A DNA stretch of 64,000 bases, taken from contig NZ_LT615367.1 in assembly GCF_900095885.1 (NCBI RefSeq), forward strand, positions 2,914,001 through 2,978,000. Reading direction: 5' to 3'. This stretch comes from Dickeya aquatica (GTDB taxonomy: Bacteria; Pseudomonadota; Gammaproteobacteria; Enterobacterales; Enterobacteriaceae). Shown one piece after another: positions 30,127 through 40,904 of the stretch (positions are counted from its first letter, which is position 1; every line of letters begins with the position of its first letter). The position numbers were made by a program, and so were the translations under genes. Below the pieces are notes generated by a model. The model worked only from the letters and a program-made list of their open reading frames with translations, made no database searches and was not told the origin of the DNA.

Positions 30127-31236
30127 TTACAATGCGCGAAACGCGATTTCTGTCGGGATCACCTCACCCTGCCAGTAGAGCTGGGCCGCAACCCGGCCTG
30201 CCAGCTCGCGGTACAGTTGAGTGAACTCGCTGTCCGGCTGGCTGATGACCGTCGGTTCACCGCGATCGAGGTCTTCACGTAATGAGATGTGCAACGGCAA
30301 CTGCCCTAACAGCGAACACTGGTATTTTTCCGCCAGTTTCTGCGCACCACCGGTACCGAAAATCGGCTCCAGATGACCGCAGTTGCTACAAATATGCACA
30401 CTCATGTTCTCGACAATACCCAGCACCGGCACTTTTACCTTCTCAAACATCACGATGCCTTTCATCGCATCCACCAGCGCAATATCCTGCGGCGTGGTGA
30501 CGACCACCGCGCCGGTGACCGGTACGTTTTGCGCCAGCGTCAGTTGAATGTCCCCGGTGCCCGGCGGCATGTCCAGTACCAGATAATCCAGCTCTGGCCA
30601 TAAGGTATCTTGTAGTAGCTGTAGCAGTGCCTTGCTGGCCATCGGCCCACGCCACACCATCGCATTATCGTCAGTCACCAGATAACCGATAGAGTTGGTG
30701 GCAAGACCGTGCGCCATAATCGGTGCCATATGCTGCCCATCGGGTGACGTCGGCCGCTCATTGGCCGCACCCAGCATCGTCGGAATGGACGGGCCGTAAA
30801 TATCCGCATCCAAAATGCCCACACTGGCACCCTCTGCCGCCAGCGCCAGCGCCAGATTAACGGCCGTACTGGATTTACCCACACCGCCTTTACCCGAACT
30901 CACCGCAACAATATTTTTGACACCGTTGATACCCGCCTGATTGTTGACACGGCGCAGCGTGGCAATCTGATGGGTTAAGCGCCACGCCACCTCATGAGCA
31001 CCAGACAGGCGCAGCAGTTCCTCGCTCACCGTGTCTTTTAAATCAGCAAGTCCACTGAGCCAGGCAAACGGCATGGTCAGCTCAATATGCAACACACCAT
31101 CCAGTAACGCGCAGTGATGCAATGCATTGAGCGCCGTCAGGTTATTCTTTAACGTCGGGTGTTTAAAAGAGGACAGCACACCATTCACCATGGCGCGCAA
31201 CATCTCGGGGTTCTGCGCAGGGAGTTTATCGTTCAT
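30127..31236 (-). CDS. apbC: Iron-sulfur cluster carrier ATPase ApbC (Mrp)
   Basis: ApbC is a P-loop NTPase that binds and transfers Fe-S clusters. The 369-residue length equals E. coli Mrp. An N-terminal MIP18-like domain is followed by the deviant Walker A SSGKGGVGKSSTAVNLALAL and, in the C-terminal part, the cluster-binding CSNC pair (VHICSNCGH). The ATG after AAGGAG was chosen; a long in-frame upstream extension overlaps the opposite-strand metG leader and is not coding. It is divergent from metG, as in E. coli. Confidence 0.96.
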   Translation of the reverse strand: MNDKLPAQNPEMLRAMVNGVLSSFKHPTLKNNLTALNALHHCALLDGVLHIELTMPFAWLSGLADLKDTVSEELLRLSGAHEVAWRLTHQIATLRRVNNQAGINGVKNIVAVSSGKGGVGKSSTAVNLALALAAEGASVGILDADIYGPSIPTMLGAANERPTSPDGQHMAPIMAHGLATNSIGYLVTDDNAMVWRGPMASKALLQLLQDTLWPELDYLVLDMPPGTGDIQLTLAQNVPVTGAVVVTTPQDIALVDAMKGIVMFEKVKVPVLGIVENMSVHICSNCGHLEPIFGTGGAQKLAEKYQCSLLGQLPLHISLREDLDRGEPTVISQPDSEFTQLYRELAGRVAAQLYWQGEVIPTEIAFRAL

Positions 31237-31547
31237 CCCGGCTCCTTGAGTTGATTTAGGGTCATTATAAAAACGCCCTAGCATAGCAGAACGCTTGTCA
31301 CGGGGTGTATCACCGCACTCTTCTGGCGTGAAAAAATCCTCAGCAGCAGCCATCATGGCTACCCCGTCGCAACGCCGCACGTTGTGGCTTAGCGCGCCAT
31401 CAGGAGCGCTGTGCAATAGATACGGTTCCGTCCCCGCATCGGTTTTATCGCCAGACGTTGCGCCACACGGTTTACGCATCAAGGCGCGATGGGGTAACAT
31501 CACCGCTCCTTCTTAATTTATCCACCAATCAAAGCAAGTTCCCCACT
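31237..31547. other. Divergent intergenic region between apbC and metG
   Basis: The 311 bases contain only the two divergent promoter regions as far as I can see. Open frames running in from both genes lack coding character and have no ribosome sites. Confidence 0.5.
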
Positions 31548-33578
31548 ATGACTCAAGTCGCAAAGAAAATTTTGGTAACGTGCGCGCTGCCGTATGCTAA
31601 CGGCCCGATTCACTTAGGCCACATGCTTGAACACATTCAGGCAGATATTTGGGTTCGTTACCAGCGAATGCGCGGCCATCAGGTGCATTTCATCTGTGCA
31701 GATGACGCCCACGGTACGCCTATCATGCTCAAGGCACAGCAAATGGGGCTGGAACCAGAGCAGATGATTGCGGCGGTGAGTCAGGAACACCAGCAGGATT
31801 TCGCCGGTTTTAACATTAGCTATGACAACTATCACTCCACACACAGTGAGGAGAACCGGGAGCTGTCAGGGCTGATTTACCGTCGTCTGAAGGAGAACGG
31901 TTTTATCAAAAACCGTACCATTTCACAGCTGTTCGACCCGGAAAAGAGCATGTTCCTGCCGGATCGCTTTGTAAAAGGCACCTGCCCGAAATGTAAAACC
32001 CCGGACCAGTATGGCGATAACTGCGAGGTGTGTGGCGCAACCTACAGCCCGACCGAGCTTATCGAGCCGAAATCAGCGGTCTCTGGTGCCACTCCGGTGA
32101 TGCGTGAGTCCGAGCACTTTTTCTTCGACCTGCCGGCATTTAGCGACATGCTGCAAAGCTGGACTCGCTCCGGCGCATTGCAGGAGCAGGTGGCCAACAA
32201 GATGCAGGAGTGGTTCGACGCCGGTCTTCAGCAGTGGGATATCACCCGTGATGCACCCTATTTCGGCTTTGAAGTGCCGGATGCGCCGGGTAAATATTTT
32301 TACGTCTGGCTGGATGCGCCGATAGGTTACATGGGGTCGTTCAAGAACCTGTGCGATAAACGTGGCGACCTCAGTTTTGACGAATTCTGGCGCAAAGACG
32401 CCAGCACTGAGTTGTATCATTTCATCGGTAAAGATATCGTCTACTTCCACAGCCTGTTCTGGCCTGCGATGCTGGAAGGCAGCGGTTTTCGCAAACCCAC
32501 CAACCTGTTTGTACACGGCTATGTGACAGTCAACGGCGCGAAAATGTCAAAATCTCGCGGCACCTTCATCAAGGCTGACACCTATCTGAAACATCTTGAT
32601 GCCGATTGCCTGCGTTATTACTACGCGGCCAAGCTCTCGTCACGCATTGATGATATCGACCTGAATCTGGAAGATTTCGTGCAGCGCGTCAACGCCGATA
32701 TCGTCAATAAACTGGTTAATCTGGCCTCGCGCAACGCCGGGTTTATCAACAAGCGTTTTGACGGCAAACTGGCGGACTCACTGGCCGACAGCGCGTTGTA
32801 TCAGACCTTTATCGATGCGGCACAAACCATCGCCGAGGCCTATGGCAGCCGTGAATCCGGCAAGGCGATTCGTGAAATCATGGCGCTGGCCGATCTCGCT
32901 AACCGCTATGTGGATGAACAAGCCCCGTGGGTCGTCGCCAAACAGGAAGGCCGTGATGCTGACCTGCAAGCCATCTGCTCGATGGGCATCCACCTGTTCC
33001 GCGTACTGATGACTTACCTCAAACCGGTATTGCCGTCGCTGGCAGAACGGGCCGAAGCCTTCCTGCGCACCGAGCTTTGCTGGGACTCGCTGGCACAGCC
33101 GTTGCTAAACCATCAGGTCGGTACGTTTAAAGCGCTGTTTAACCGCATCGACATCGCACAGATTCAGGGCATGGTGGCATCGTCCAAAGAAGACGCGGCC
33201 GCGGCAGCTAAACCAGTATCCGGCCCGCTGGCTGACAACCCGATTCAGGACACCATCGACTTTGCCGATTTCGACAAAGTCGATATGCGCGTTGCCTTGA
33301 TCCAGAAAGCCGAACTGGTGGACGGTTCAGACAAGCTGCTGCGCCTGACGCTGGATTTGGGCGGACAGACCCGTCAGGTGTTCTCCGGCATCCGTGCCGC
33401 CTACCCGGACCCGGCGGCGCTGGAAGGCCGCCTCACGGTACTGGTGGCAAACCTTGCGCCGCGCAAAATGCGCTTTGGCGTGTCTGAAGGGATGGTGATG
33501 GCCGCTGGCCCCGGCGGCAAAGACATCTTCCTGTTAAGCCCTGACAGCGGCGCTCAGCCGGGGATGCAAATTAAGTAA
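31548..33578 (+). CDS. metG: Methionyl-tRNA synthetase
   Basis: MetG charges tRNA-Met. The 676-residue protein has the class I HIGH-type motif (HLGH in [14 protein letters not shown]), a zinc knuckle with CPKC and CEVC pairs, the KMSKS loop (KMSKSRGTF) and the C-terminal tRNA-binding domain beginning near [13 protein letters not shown]. The start [19 protein letters not shown] fits the family; 30 upstream in-frame codons do not. Confidence 0.98.
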   Translation: MTQVAKKILVTCALPYANGPIHLGHMLEHIQADIWVRYQRMRGHQVHFICADDAHGTPIMLKAQQMGLEPEQMIAAVSQEHQQDFAGFNISYDNYHSTHSEENRELSGLIYRRLKENGFIKNRTISQLFDPEKSMFLPDRFVKGTCPKCKTPDQYGDNCEVCGATYSPTELIEPKSAVSGATPVMRESEHFFFDLPAFSDMLQSWTRSGALQEQVANKMQEWFDAGLQQWDITRDAPYFGFEVPDAPGKYFYVWLDAPIGYMGSFKNLCDKRGDLSFDEFWRKDASTELYHFIGKDIVYFHSLFWPAMLEGSGFRKPTNLFVHGYVTVNGAKMSKSRGTFIKADTYLKHLDADCLRYYYAAKLSSRIDDIDLNLEDFVQRVNADIVNKLVNLASRNAGFINKRFDGKLADSLADSALYQTFIDAAQTIAEAYGSRESGKAIREIMALADLANRYVDEQAPWVVAKQEGRDADLQAICSMGIHLFRVLMTYLKPVLPSLAERAEAFLRTELCWDSLAQPLLNHQVGTFKALFNRIDIAQIQGMVASSKEDAAAAAKPVSGPLADNPIQDTIDFADFDKVDMRVALIQKAELVDGSDKLLRLTLDLGGQTRQVFSGIRAAYPDPAALEGRLTVLVANLAPRKMRFGVSEGMVMAAGPGGKDIFLLSPDSGAQPGMQIK

Positions 33579-33584
33579 TCAACC

Positions 33585-33624
33585 GCCCCCTCAGGCCGGT
33601 CTTCCGCCCTGAGGGGGCGTTTTC
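33585..33624 (+). terminator. Intrinsic terminator of metG
   Basis: A 12- to 13-base-pair stem (CGCCCCCTCAGG / CCCTGAGGGGGCG region) is followed by TTTT, six bases after the metG stop. Confidence 0.85.
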
Positions 33625-33810
33625 TGTCTCTTATGTTAACGGCGTCTCCCTTCTCTCTTTTGCCCGTGTTGCCCAATCCTGTTCTACCTCACCGCCGATG
33701 TTTTTAAACAAAACGTTATAAGGTAAATCCAAACGGCATAACGCCCCCTCTTTGCAGCCTGCAACGTTACCCGTTATGATTTCTGTCACACTTAAAATAG
33801 ACATCCAGAC

Positions 33811-33852
33811 ATAAAGATATCCACATAAAGCTATCTACAAAAAGATATCCAT
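33811..33852. repeat. Three tandem 14-bp repeats upstream of the sugar-binding-protein gene
   Basis: The units are ATAAAGATATCCAC, ATAAAGCTATCTAC and AAAAAGATATCCAT, directly abutting, with a fourth degenerate copy (around TAGACATCCAGAC) just before. They end 38 bases before the chosen start codon and could be regulator sites or a slipped-strand expansion. The rest of 33627-33890 contains no gene. Confidence 0.75.
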
Positions 33853-33890
33853 AAACCAGGCAACCCCTTTCACAACACCGAGGATTGATG

Positions 33891-34967
33891 ATGAAAAAAT
33901 TCCCTGTCGCTTTACTGGCACTCAGCCTGACGGCCTCTTTCACTACGCTTGCAACCGAAACCCCGGCTAGCGCCGCACCGGTTCCGGCCGCTCTCGCGGG
34001 CCATCAGGGGCAGGTGCGTATCGCGGTCATTCGTAATCTCGGCTCTGACGATAACACCACGCAATTTGTGTCGGGCGTGCTGGAAGAGGGGAAAAAACTC
34101 GGTTTTAAAGTCAGCACCTTTCTCAGTAACGGTGATGACGCCAAATTTCAGGATTTCGTCAATCAGGCCATCAGCCAGAAATATGACGGTATCATCCTGT
34201 CGCAAGGCCGCGCACCCTACTCCACTGACCTGATTCAGCGCATTGTGGACAGCGGCATAAAAGTGGCGGTGTTCGATACTGCTGTCGATCGTGCGATTCC
34301 CGGCGTCACCGTCACCCAGCAGGATGATGCCTCACTGGCAAACGAATCCCTGGGCCAACTGGTCAAAGATTTCAACGGTAAAGCCAATATCATCAAACTG
34401 TGGGTAGCCGGTTTCCCGCCGATGGAGCGCCGTCAGGTCGCCTATCAGCAGATCCTCAAAGATAACCCCGGCATCAAAGAGCTGGAATCTATCGGTGCGG
34501 TGTCTTCCGATGTGCAGGGCGATACCGCCAATAAAGTCGGTGCCGTGCTGGCAAAATACCCGAAAGGGAAAATTGATGCTATCTGGGGTGCCTGGGATGC
34601 GTTCAGTCAGGGTGCCTATAAAGCACTGAAAGAGAATGGCCGCACCGAAATCAAACTCTATAGCATCGATATTTCCAATCAGGATTTGCAACTGATGCGC
34701 GAAGCCAACAGCCCGTGGAAGGTGAGCGTGGCGGTTGACCCGAAACTCATCGGCAAGGTTAATTTGCGGCTGGTGGCCAATAAAATCGCCGGTGAACCAA
34801 CGCCCGCCAGCTACGAATTCCGGGCCGCCAGCATTCCGCAGGCACTGCTGGCCAGCCAGCCAGGCCCGGTTAACGTGACGGGGTTGGCAAAAATCATTCC
34901 CGGCTGGGGGCAGACCAATGACTTTGTCGCACCGTGGTTTGCTACACTGGAAGCCAAAAGCAAATAA
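33891..34967 (+). CDS. Periplasmic sugar-binding-type ABC substrate-binding protein (orphan)
   Basis: The 358-residue protein has a signal peptide (MKKFPVALLALSLTASFTTLA) and the two-lobed fold of RbsB/XylF-type periplasmic binding proteins: RIAVIRNLGSDDNTTQF, KYDGIILSQGR, VAVFDTAVDR, and IDAIWGAWDAFSQGAYKALKENGR. The ligand is unknown. No permease or ATPase gene adjoins it, so it must work with a transporter or sensor encoded elsewhere. Three start codons are adjacent (TTG ATG ATG); the last has the best spacing to the GAGGA site. Confidence 0.85.
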   Translation: MKKFPVALLALSLTASFTTLATETPASAAPVPAALAGHQGQVRIAVIRNLGSDDNTTQFVSGVLEEGKKLGFKVSTFLSNGDDAKFQDFVNQAISQKYDGIILSQGRAPYSTDLIQRIVDSGIKVAVFDTAVDRAIPGVTVTQQDDASLANESLGQLVKDFNGKANIIKLWVAGFPPMERRQVAYQQILKDNPGIKELESIGAVSSDVQGDTANKVGAVLAKYPKGKIDAIWGAWDAFSQGAYKALKENGRTEIKLYSIDISNQDLQLMREANSPWKVSVAVDPKLIGKVNLRLVANKIAGEPTPASYEFRAASIPQALLASQPGPVNVTGLAKIIPGWGQTNDFVAPWFATLEAKSK

Positions 34968-34991
34968 CCGTCTGTTATCACGGAGGCTTCT

Positions 34992-36242
34992 ATGGCATCA
35001 ACGCCCCTGCCCATGCCGGAGTACAGCCGCAATATGCGGCTGATTGGACACAGCGATCAGGGCGGGCGTCCTGATGGCGTTCAGGTCATGGTTCATCGTG
35101 GTTACGCCTACATCGGACACATGGTGTCGCAGGGCGTATCGATTGTCGATGTGCGTGACCCGAAAAACCCACGCGCGGCCGGATTTATCGCCGCGCCACC
35201 GGGCACATGGAATATTCATCTGCAAACCCATGATGACCTGCTGCTGGTGGTCAATGCCCGCGACCTGTTCGCCGACGCCCGTTTTGCCGAAGAGAAAGTT
35301 TATTACACCCGCTCGGTGGCACAAACGGTCGCCACAGGCCCGCAGGATAAGCGCTGGAGCGCGGGGCTGCGCATTTTTGACATTTCAACGCCAGATAAAC
35401 CGTATGAAATCAGCTTCCTGCCGCTTGACGGTATCGGGATTCACCGCATCTGGTATGTCGGCGGACGCTGGGCGTATGTCTCCGCCCTGCTTGATGGCTA
35501 CAGCGACTACATTTTCCTGACCATCGATCTGGCTGACCCGCGTAAGCCCGAAATCGCCGGGCGCTACTGGCTGCCCGGCATGCACACGGCGGGTGGTGAA
35601 ACACCCGACTGGCCACAAGGCAAACGCTACGCGCTGCACCACGCTATTGTCAGCGGCGATACCGCCTACGGTAGCTGGCGCGACGGCGGCCTGACGCTGC
35701 TGGATGTCAGTAACCGGGCCGAGCCGACACTGATTTGTCACCGCAACTGGAGCCCGCCGTTTGGCGGCGGTACCCATACCGCGCTGCCACTGCCGGATCG
35801 TGACCTGCTTATCGTGCTGGACGAGGCGGTGCTGGATAATCAGGAAGACGGCGAAAAGCTGATTTGGGTGTTTGATATCCGCGAGCCCGCCAATCCGGTG
35901 AGTATCGCCACCTTCCCGCAGCCCAATGAAACCGACTATGTGAAGAAAGGGGCGCATTTTGGCCCGCATAATTTGCATGAAAACCGGCCGGGCAGCTTCA
36001 TCAGTTCCACACTGATTTTTGCCACCTACCAAAACGCCGGGGTACGCGCCTATGACATCAGCAACCCGTACCGCCCGAAAGAGACCGGTGCGCTGGTGCC
36101 TGCCGCACCGGAGCGCATGATGGATAAGCGTCCAGGCCGCCCGCGTGTTATTCAGTCCTGTGATGTGTTTGTCGATGCCCAGGGCATTATCTACAGCACC
36201 GACTACAACGCCGGGTTGTCAATTATCGAATACCGTGGCTGA
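34992..36242 (+). CDS. LVIVD-repeat beta-propeller-like protein
   Basis: The 416-residue protein has no signal peptide or membrane segment. It consists of repeated units of the form (S/L)(I/L)x(V/I)xDxxxPxxP, for example GVSIVDVRDPKNP, GLRIFDISTPDKP, GLTLLDVSNRAEP, LIWVFDIREPANP and GVRAYDISNPYRP: at least five LVIVD-type units, consistent with a propeller. Several His clusters (GIGIHRIW, GGGTHTALPLPDRD, HFGPHNLHEN) suggest a metal or catalytic site. It starts 24 bases after the binding-protein gene behind GGAGG, so the two are probably one operon. The function is unknown. Confidence 0.72.
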   Translation: MASTPLPMPEYSRNMRLIGHSDQGGRPDGVQVMVHRGYAYIGHMVSQGVSIVDVRDPKNPRAAGFIAAPPGTWNIHLQTHDDLLLVVNARDLFADARFAEEKVYYTRSVAQTVATGPQDKRWSAGLRIFDISTPDKPYEISFLPLDGIGIHRIWYVGGRWAYVSALLDGYSDYIFLTIDLADPRKPEIAGRYWLPGMHTAGGETPDWPQGKRYALHHAIVSGDTAYGSWRDGGLTLLDVSNRAEPTLICHRNWSPPFGGGTHTALPLPDRDLLIVLDEAVLDNQEDGEKLIWVFDIREPANPVSIATFPQPNETDYVKKGAHFGPHNLHENRPGSFISSTLIFATYQNAGVRAYDISNPYRPKETGALVPAAPERMMDKRPGRPRVIQSCDVFVDAQGIIYSTDYNAGLSIIEYRG

Positions 36243-36262
36243 TCGGCAGACAAAACGCAGAC

Positions 36263-36297
36263 AAAAAAAGATGAACCCTGCGGGGTTCATCTTTTTT
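36263..36297 (+). terminator. Intrinsic terminator after the LVIVD gene
   Basis: An AAAGATGAACCC / GGGTTCATCTTT stem has a short loop, is preceded by an A run and followed by T6. It can act in both directions and so may also terminate pgl. Confidence 0.85.
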
Positions 36298-36319
36298 GCA
36301 TGATGGCCGGTTTGCTGCT

Positions 36320-37315
36320 TTATGCCAGCGCCAGCACCGACACCCACATCGGCCCCTGTCCCACCGGGTAGCGCGCCAGCGGCGTCAGGCTGCCGTTATC
36401 CGGCGCAATGCGATAAACCTCAATGTGATCGGATTTTTGCCCGGCGGCTATCAGGAACTGGCCGCTGTTATCGATGTTAAAACCGCGCGGCTGGGTTTCT
36501 GTCGGCTGATGGCCGGTCAGCGTCAAGGTGCCGTTCTGCGCCGACACCTGGAAAATACCGAGCACGCTGGCGGTGCGATCGGTGATATACAGGTGACGGC
36601 CATCCGGCGTGATGTGAATATCCGCCGCCCAGCAGGTGCCGGAAAAATCTGCCGGCATGGCGTTTAGCGTCTGTACTCGCTGCCCTTCCCCTTGCGCATC
36701 CAGCGCAAACACATCCACCGTGCTATCCAGCTCATTCAGGCAATAGCCCACGCGCAGGCTCGGGTGATACGCCATGTGGCGCGGCCCGGCTCCAGTGGCG
36801 CTGGCATAGCTGTCTGGCTGATGTTCGCTCAGGCGGCCATCGTCAGCCACCTTATACAACCGAATGCGGTCTTCTTTCAGGCAAGGAGCCCACAGAATCT
36901 GGTCATCCGGGTCGATATTGCTGGAATGACACCCTTCCAGCCCGTCAAATTGCTGCACGGGTGCAACGACCACCCCGTCCTCGCCGATCGGGCTGACACT
37001 CAGGCATGCGTTACTGTAAGAGGCGCTGAACAGCACCCGACCTTGCTTATCGGTAGACAGATGCGTCGGGCTGCCCGGCAACGGTGCTACCCCGGCCTGA
37101 CTGAGTTTACCTTCCGCATCAATACGATAGCTGATAACACGAAATTCCGGGCGCACACCGACATACAGATGGCGCTTATCCGGCGCGACCACCATCGGTT
37201 GCACCTGACCGGGAACCGCCACCACCTGTAGCAGGCTCAGTTCTCCGCTCTCCCCCAGTTGCCAGACATGGATCTGCTGGCTGTCAGGACTGGCAACATA
37301 CACCACTTGCTGCAT
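36320..37315 (-). CDS. pgl: 6-phosphogluconolactonase
   Basis: Pgl hydrolyses 6-phosphogluconolactone, the step before Gnd in the pentose phosphate pathway. The 331-residue length equals E. coli Pgl (YbhE), a seven-bladed propeller. Family segments: [57 protein letters not shown] and [16 protein letters not shown]. The ATG follows AAGGAG; the longer upstream frame is not coding. It is divergent from ybhA, as in E. coli. Confidence 0.95.
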   Translation of the reverse strand: MQQVVYVASPDSQQIHVWQLGESGELSLLQVVAVPGQVQPMVVAPDKRHLYVGVRPEFRVISYRIDAEGKLSQAGVAPLPGSPTHLSTDKQGRVLFSASYSNACLSVSPIGEDGVVVAPVQQFDGLEGCHSSNIDPDDQILWAPCLKEDRIRLYKVADDGRLSEHQPDSYASATGAGPRHMAYHPSLRVGYCLNELDSTVDVFALDAQGEGQRVQTLNAMPADFSGTCWAADIHITPDGRHLYITDRTASVLGIFQVSAQNGTLTLTGHQPTETQPRGFNIDNSGQFLIAAGQKSDHIEVYRIAPDNGSLTPLARYPVGQGPMWVSVLALA

Positions 37316-37455
37316 TGCATTCTCCTTGTTAAACCCGGTCACGCACGACGGCAACACCGCCTTAACCGGTACGGCCCGCAAAAGAGCCTGTTGATCGCGA
37401 TGGCTTCCAGTGTACCATCCCAATGATATGAACCTGATAATCTGATGAGCATACC

Positions 37456-38277
37456 ATGAGCTATCGCATCATTGCCCTCGACCTTGACGGCACTCTGTTA
37501 ACCGCCAAAAAAACCATCTTACCGGACTCGCTACACGCACTGGCCGAGGCCAGACAAGCGGGTCTTCGCGTGATTATCGTCACCGGCCGTCACCATTCGG
37601 CCATTCATCCGTTTTATCAGGCGCTGGCGCTGGATACGCCGGTTATCTGCTGTAACGGCACCTATTTGTACGACTATGCGCGCGCGCAGGCGCTGCATGC
37701 CAACCCACTGAGTACCGGGCAGGCCAAACAGGTGCTGAACCGACTCCAGCAGTATGACATTCACGCCCTGATGTATGCGGATGATGCGATGTACTACCAG
37801 CAGGAAACCGGGCACATTACCCGAACCCAAACCTGGGCGCAGAATCTGCCGCACGCACAACGCCCGGTATTTCGTCAGGTCACGAGCCTGATGGACGCGG
37901 CGGATGAGGCAACAGCTATCTGGAAGTTTGCCACGCATCACAGCAACACCGCCGTACTCAATGACGCAGCCAAACAGCTGGAGCATGAACTGGGGTTGTC
38001 ATGTGAATGGTCATGGATGGATCAGGTCGATATTGCCCAGACCGGCAACAGCAAAGGGCGGCTGCTGCAACGCTGGGTCGAATCCCAGGGCGTGAGCATG
38101 AATGAGGTCGTGGCTTTTGGTGATAACTTCAATGATATTAGTATGTTGTCATCGGCAGGCTTAGGCGTTGCCATGGGCAACAGTGCCGATGAGGTAAAAG
38201 CGCACGCCGATATGGTGATCGGTGATAATGAATCACCGGGGATTGCCGGGGTCATACGCCAGCGCATTCTGGCCTAA
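37456..38277 (+). CDS. ybhA: HAD-family phosphatase YbhA (pyridoxal phosphate phosphatase)
   Basis: This is a Cof-type HAD hydrolase of 273 residues; E. coli YbhA dephosphorylates pyridoxal phosphate and sugar phosphates. Motif I, DLDGTLL (8-14), the Thr motif (VTGR), the motif III Lys region (GNSKGRLL) and motif [13 protein letters not shown] are all intact. Its position between pgl and modC matches E. coli. Confidence 0.93.
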   Translation: MSYRIIALDLDGTLLTAKKTILPDSLHALAEARQAGLRVIIVTGRHHSAIHPFYQALALDTPVICCNGTYLYDYARAQALHANPLSTGQAKQVLNRLQQYDIHALMYADDAMYYQQETGHITRTQTWAQNLPHAQRPVFRQVTSLMDAADEATAIWKFATHHSNTAVLNDAAKQLEHELGLSCEWSWMDQVDIAQTGNSKGRLLQRWVESQGVSMNEVVAFGDNFNDISMLSSAGLGVAMGNSADEVKAHADMVIGDNESPGIAGVIRQRILA

Positions 38278-38290
38278 GCGCCTCGCGTCA

Positions 38291-38318
38291 CCGGGCCGTC
38301 AACACGGCGGCCCGGTTT
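38291..38318. terminator. Terminator between convergent ybhA and modC
   Basis: An eight-base-pair GC stem (CCGGGCCG / CGGCCCGG) with a nine-base loop is followed by TTT. Confidence 0.65.
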
Positions 38319-38346
38319 CGTTACAGGGTTTACGGTGTGACGGGGT

Positions 38347-39405
38347 TCACGGCGTAATAGACACGCTTTTAATCTGGGCATACAGCCACTGGCGTGATTT
38401 TATCCCCAGCTCGTCGCGCGCCCAGGGTGTAATGCGCGCCCAAAGCACCTGACCGCCGATATCGAGCTTCACCTCCACCTGATCCTCAACATCCAGGCAT
38501 TCGATAACAAACACCGCCAGCACATTGCGAATGCTGCTTGCTGATGGGCGCTGCGTCACCAGCGACACATCGGCGGCATTGATGCGAATACGCAGCACCG
38601 TCCCCTGTTGTGCATCAACGCGCCCGACCCACAGATGCTGTTCACCCAGTGACAGCGCTGTCATCGCATAACGCGGGTGATGCGCCATCACCGTCACTTT
38701 CAGAATACTGCTCTGCTCCTCGCGCGGCAGCCAGGCACGCAGCGCACTGCTTGCCCAAACCGCTTCCAGCGTACCTTGTGCTTTCACCTGCCCGCTATCC
38801 AGCACCAGTACCCTGTCCGCCAGCCTGACCACCTCTTCCAGACTGTGGCTGACATAGAGAATCGGCGTGTTAACCTCACGCGCCAGCCGCTCCAGATACG
38901 GCAACAACTCGCGCTTACGCGGCGTATCCAGCGAGGCTAACGGCTCATCCATCAGCAACAATTCCGGGGCAGTGAGCAGCGCCCGGCCAATCGCCACCCG
39001 CTGCTTTTCGCCGCCGGACAAGGTGAGCGGATACCGCCTGAGCAGCGGTGCAATACCGAGCAACTGCACGATGTCATCAAACTGCGCGCGCATCTGTGCG
39101 GCCATGCCGTAACAAAGATTGCCGCGCACCCGATAATGCGGAAACAGGCGGGCATCCTGAAACACATAACCGATGTGCCGCTTTTCTGGTGGCAGAAACA
39201 GCTTACGCCCGGTATCGACCAGCACCCGGTCATTGAGTTGAATACGCCCCTTGTCCGGGCGGCTTAACCCCACAATGGCATTAATCAGCGAGGTTTTACC
39301 GGCACCGGACACGCCAAATACGGCACTGATACCGCTGGCAGGCAGTTCACTGGTAATGTTGAGTTGTAAATCTCCCAGTTGCTGTGTGAAGTCCAGTTGC
39401 AGCAT
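38347..39405 (-). CDS. modC: Molybdate ABC transporter ATPase
   Basis: ModC powers high-affinity molybdate uptake. The 352-residue protein has Walker A ([13 protein letters not shown]), signature [16 protein letters not shown], Walker [13 protein letters not shown] and the switch His (VSHSLEEV). It ends with a MOP/TOBE regulatory domain (about residues 285-352). The start overlaps the modB end by 59 bases. Confidence 0.97.
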   Translation of the reverse strand: MLQLDFTQQLGDLQLNITSELPASGISAVFGVSGAGKTSLINAIVGLSRPDKGRIQLNDRVLVDTGRKLFLPPEKRHIGYVFQDARLFPHYRVRGNLCYGMAAQMRAQFDDIVQLLGIAPLLRRYPLTLSGGEKQRVAIGRALLTAPELLLMDEPLASLDTPRKRELLPYLERLAREVNTPILYVSHSLEEVVRLADRVLVLDSGQVKAQGTLEAVWASSALRAWLPREEQSSILKVTVMAHHPRYAMTALSLGEQHLWVGRVDAQQGTVLRIRINAADVSLVTQRPSASSIRNVLAVFVIECLDVEDQVEVKLDIGGQVLWARITPWARDELGIKSRQWLYAQIKSVSITP

Positions 39406-40093
39406 TACCCCCCAGTTTCCTGCGGCTCCAGCGCGTCAGCCATTCCGACAACAGCAAGGAAACCAGTGATAAGCCAATGGCTATCGCACACAGCCGGGCG
39501 GCCTGCATTTCAGCCCCCGGCGTTTCTATCAGGGTGTACATGGCGTTAGGAATGGTGCGCGTCTCCCCTGGGATATTTGACACGAAGGTAATAGTCGCAC
39601 CGAACTCGCCCAGCGAACGGGCAAACGCCAGCACGGTGCCGACAATAATGCCCGGTAGCGTCAGCGGTAGCGTAATGGTAAAGAAGACCCGCCAGCGCCC
39701 GGCTCCCAGCGTGCGCGCCGCCAGTTCCAGCCGGGTATCCACCGCTTCCAGCGCCAGCCGGATAGCACGCACCATCAGTGGAAAGGCCACCACCGCCGCC
39801 GCCAGCGCCGCACCGTGCCAGCTGAAACTAAAACTAAAGCCGAACCACTGATACAGCAAAGCCCCCACCACACCTTTACGCCCCATCACTATCAACAACA
39901 GGTAGCCAATCACCACCGGTGGCAGCACCAGCGGCAGGTGGATAACGCTATCCAGCAGGGATTTACCGACAAACTGGCAGCGTGCCAGCACCCAGGCTAC
40001 CAGAATACCGAATGGCAGGCTGAGGCTGACGGCCACCAGCGACACTTTCAGGCTTAAGGCAACCGCCTGCCACTCATAGTCCGTGAGGAACAT
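39347..40093 (-). CDS. modB: Molybdate ABC transporter permease
   Basis: This is the membrane subunit of the molybdate importer, with about five hydrophobic helices. The coupling EAA-type loop [25 protein letters not shown] is conserved, as is [20 protein letters not shown] chose the start [11 protein letters not shown] to match E. coli (MILTDPEWQAV). The 248-residue protein is about 20 residues longer than E. coli ModB, because the C-terminus (after [12 protein letters not shown]) runs on into the modC coding sequence in another frame. Confidence 0.95.
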   Translation of the reverse strand: MFLTDYEWQAVALSLKVSLVAVSLSLPFGILVAWVLARCQFVGKSLLDSVIHLPLVLPPVVIGYLLLIVMGRKGVVGALLYQWFGFSFSFSWHGAALAAAVVAFPLMVRAIRLALEAVDTRLELAARTLGAGRWRVFFTITLPLTLPGIIVGTVLAFARSLGEFGATITFVSNIPGETRTIPNAMYTLIETPGAEMQAARLCAIAIGLSLVSLLLSEWLTRWSRRKLGGNAATGLHTATGRFTTQHYQ

Positions 40094-40113
40094 ACTTTCG
40101 CTACCGAATAGCA

Positions 40114-40887
40114 TTAGCGCGGCGTAAATCCATATTGCTTAAATACAGCGGCGGCCTGCGGTGTTTTCAGATACTCCGCAAAGGCGTTCACCACCGGAGT
40201 GTTACGCCCTTTGATAACCGCCAGCGGGTACTCCACCGGTTTGTGTGTGTTCTCAGGGAAAATACCGACCACTTTGACTTTGGTGCTGGCGACTGCATCG
40301 GAGCCATACACGATCCCCAGCGGCGCTTCTTCACGCTCGACCAGCGCCATCGCCGCACGCACATCATTGGCTCGCGCCATCAGCGGTGACAAGGTTTCCC
40401 AGGCGTTCAGGGTCTGTAGCGCTTCTTTTGCGTAAAGTCCGGCCGGAACATGATCCGGGTCACCTACCGATAAACGCCCGCCCTTGAGCAAGCTTTTCCA
40501 GTCGGTTTTTTCTTCAATTTTAAAGCCTTTGGTATCGGCCGACTTCGGTGCAATGACCACCAACTGGTTGCCCAGCAAGGTGACGCGGCTGCCCTCTTCC
40601 AGCAATTGTTTACCCTGCGCATAATCCATCCATTGCTGATCGGCCGAGATGAACACGTCTGCCGGGGCACCCTGTTCAATCTGGCGCGCCAGCGTGGATG
40701 ACGACGCGTAGGACGCCACAATCGACACCTGCTTTTCTTTCTGATAGAGCGCGGCGATATCCTGCAAGGCGTTGGTCAGTGACGCGGCGGCAAACACGGT
40801 AACGGTTGTCTGCGCCTGTGCGATAGTGGTGCTCATTCCCAGCGTCAGAGTGGCGGCAGCAAGCCAGTGCGTCCATGAAGATTTCAT
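40114..40887 (-). CDS. modA: Molybdate-binding periplasmic protein
   Basis: ModA captures molybdate for ModBC. It has 257 residues with a signal peptide (ending TTIAQA-QT, about residue 25) and the family segments TVFAAASLTNALQDIA, YASSSTLARQIEQGAPADVFISAD and VEREEAPLGIVYGSDA. It is first in modABC and lies just downstream of a ModE box. Confidence 0.97.
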   Translation of the reverse strand: MKSSWTHWLAAATLTLGMSTTIAQAQTTVTVFAAASLTNALQDIAALYQKEKQVSIVASYASSSTLARQIEQGAPADVFISADQQWMDYAQGKQLLEEGSRVTLLGNQLVVIAPKSADTKGFKIEEKTDWKSLLKGGRLSVGDPDHVPAGLYAKEALQTLNAWETLSPLMARANDVRAAMALVEREEAPLGIVYGSDAVASTKVKVVGIFPENTHKPVEYPLAVIKGRNTPVVNAFAEYLKTPQAAAVFKQYGFTPR

Positions 40888-40904
40888 TCTTTTCTCCCAT
40901 ACTT

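Noticed and set aside
31236..31503. 89-codon in-frame extension of apbC upstream of its ATG
   Set aside because: The ATG after AAGGAG gives the exact family length, and the extension overlaps the metG leader with no family similarity.
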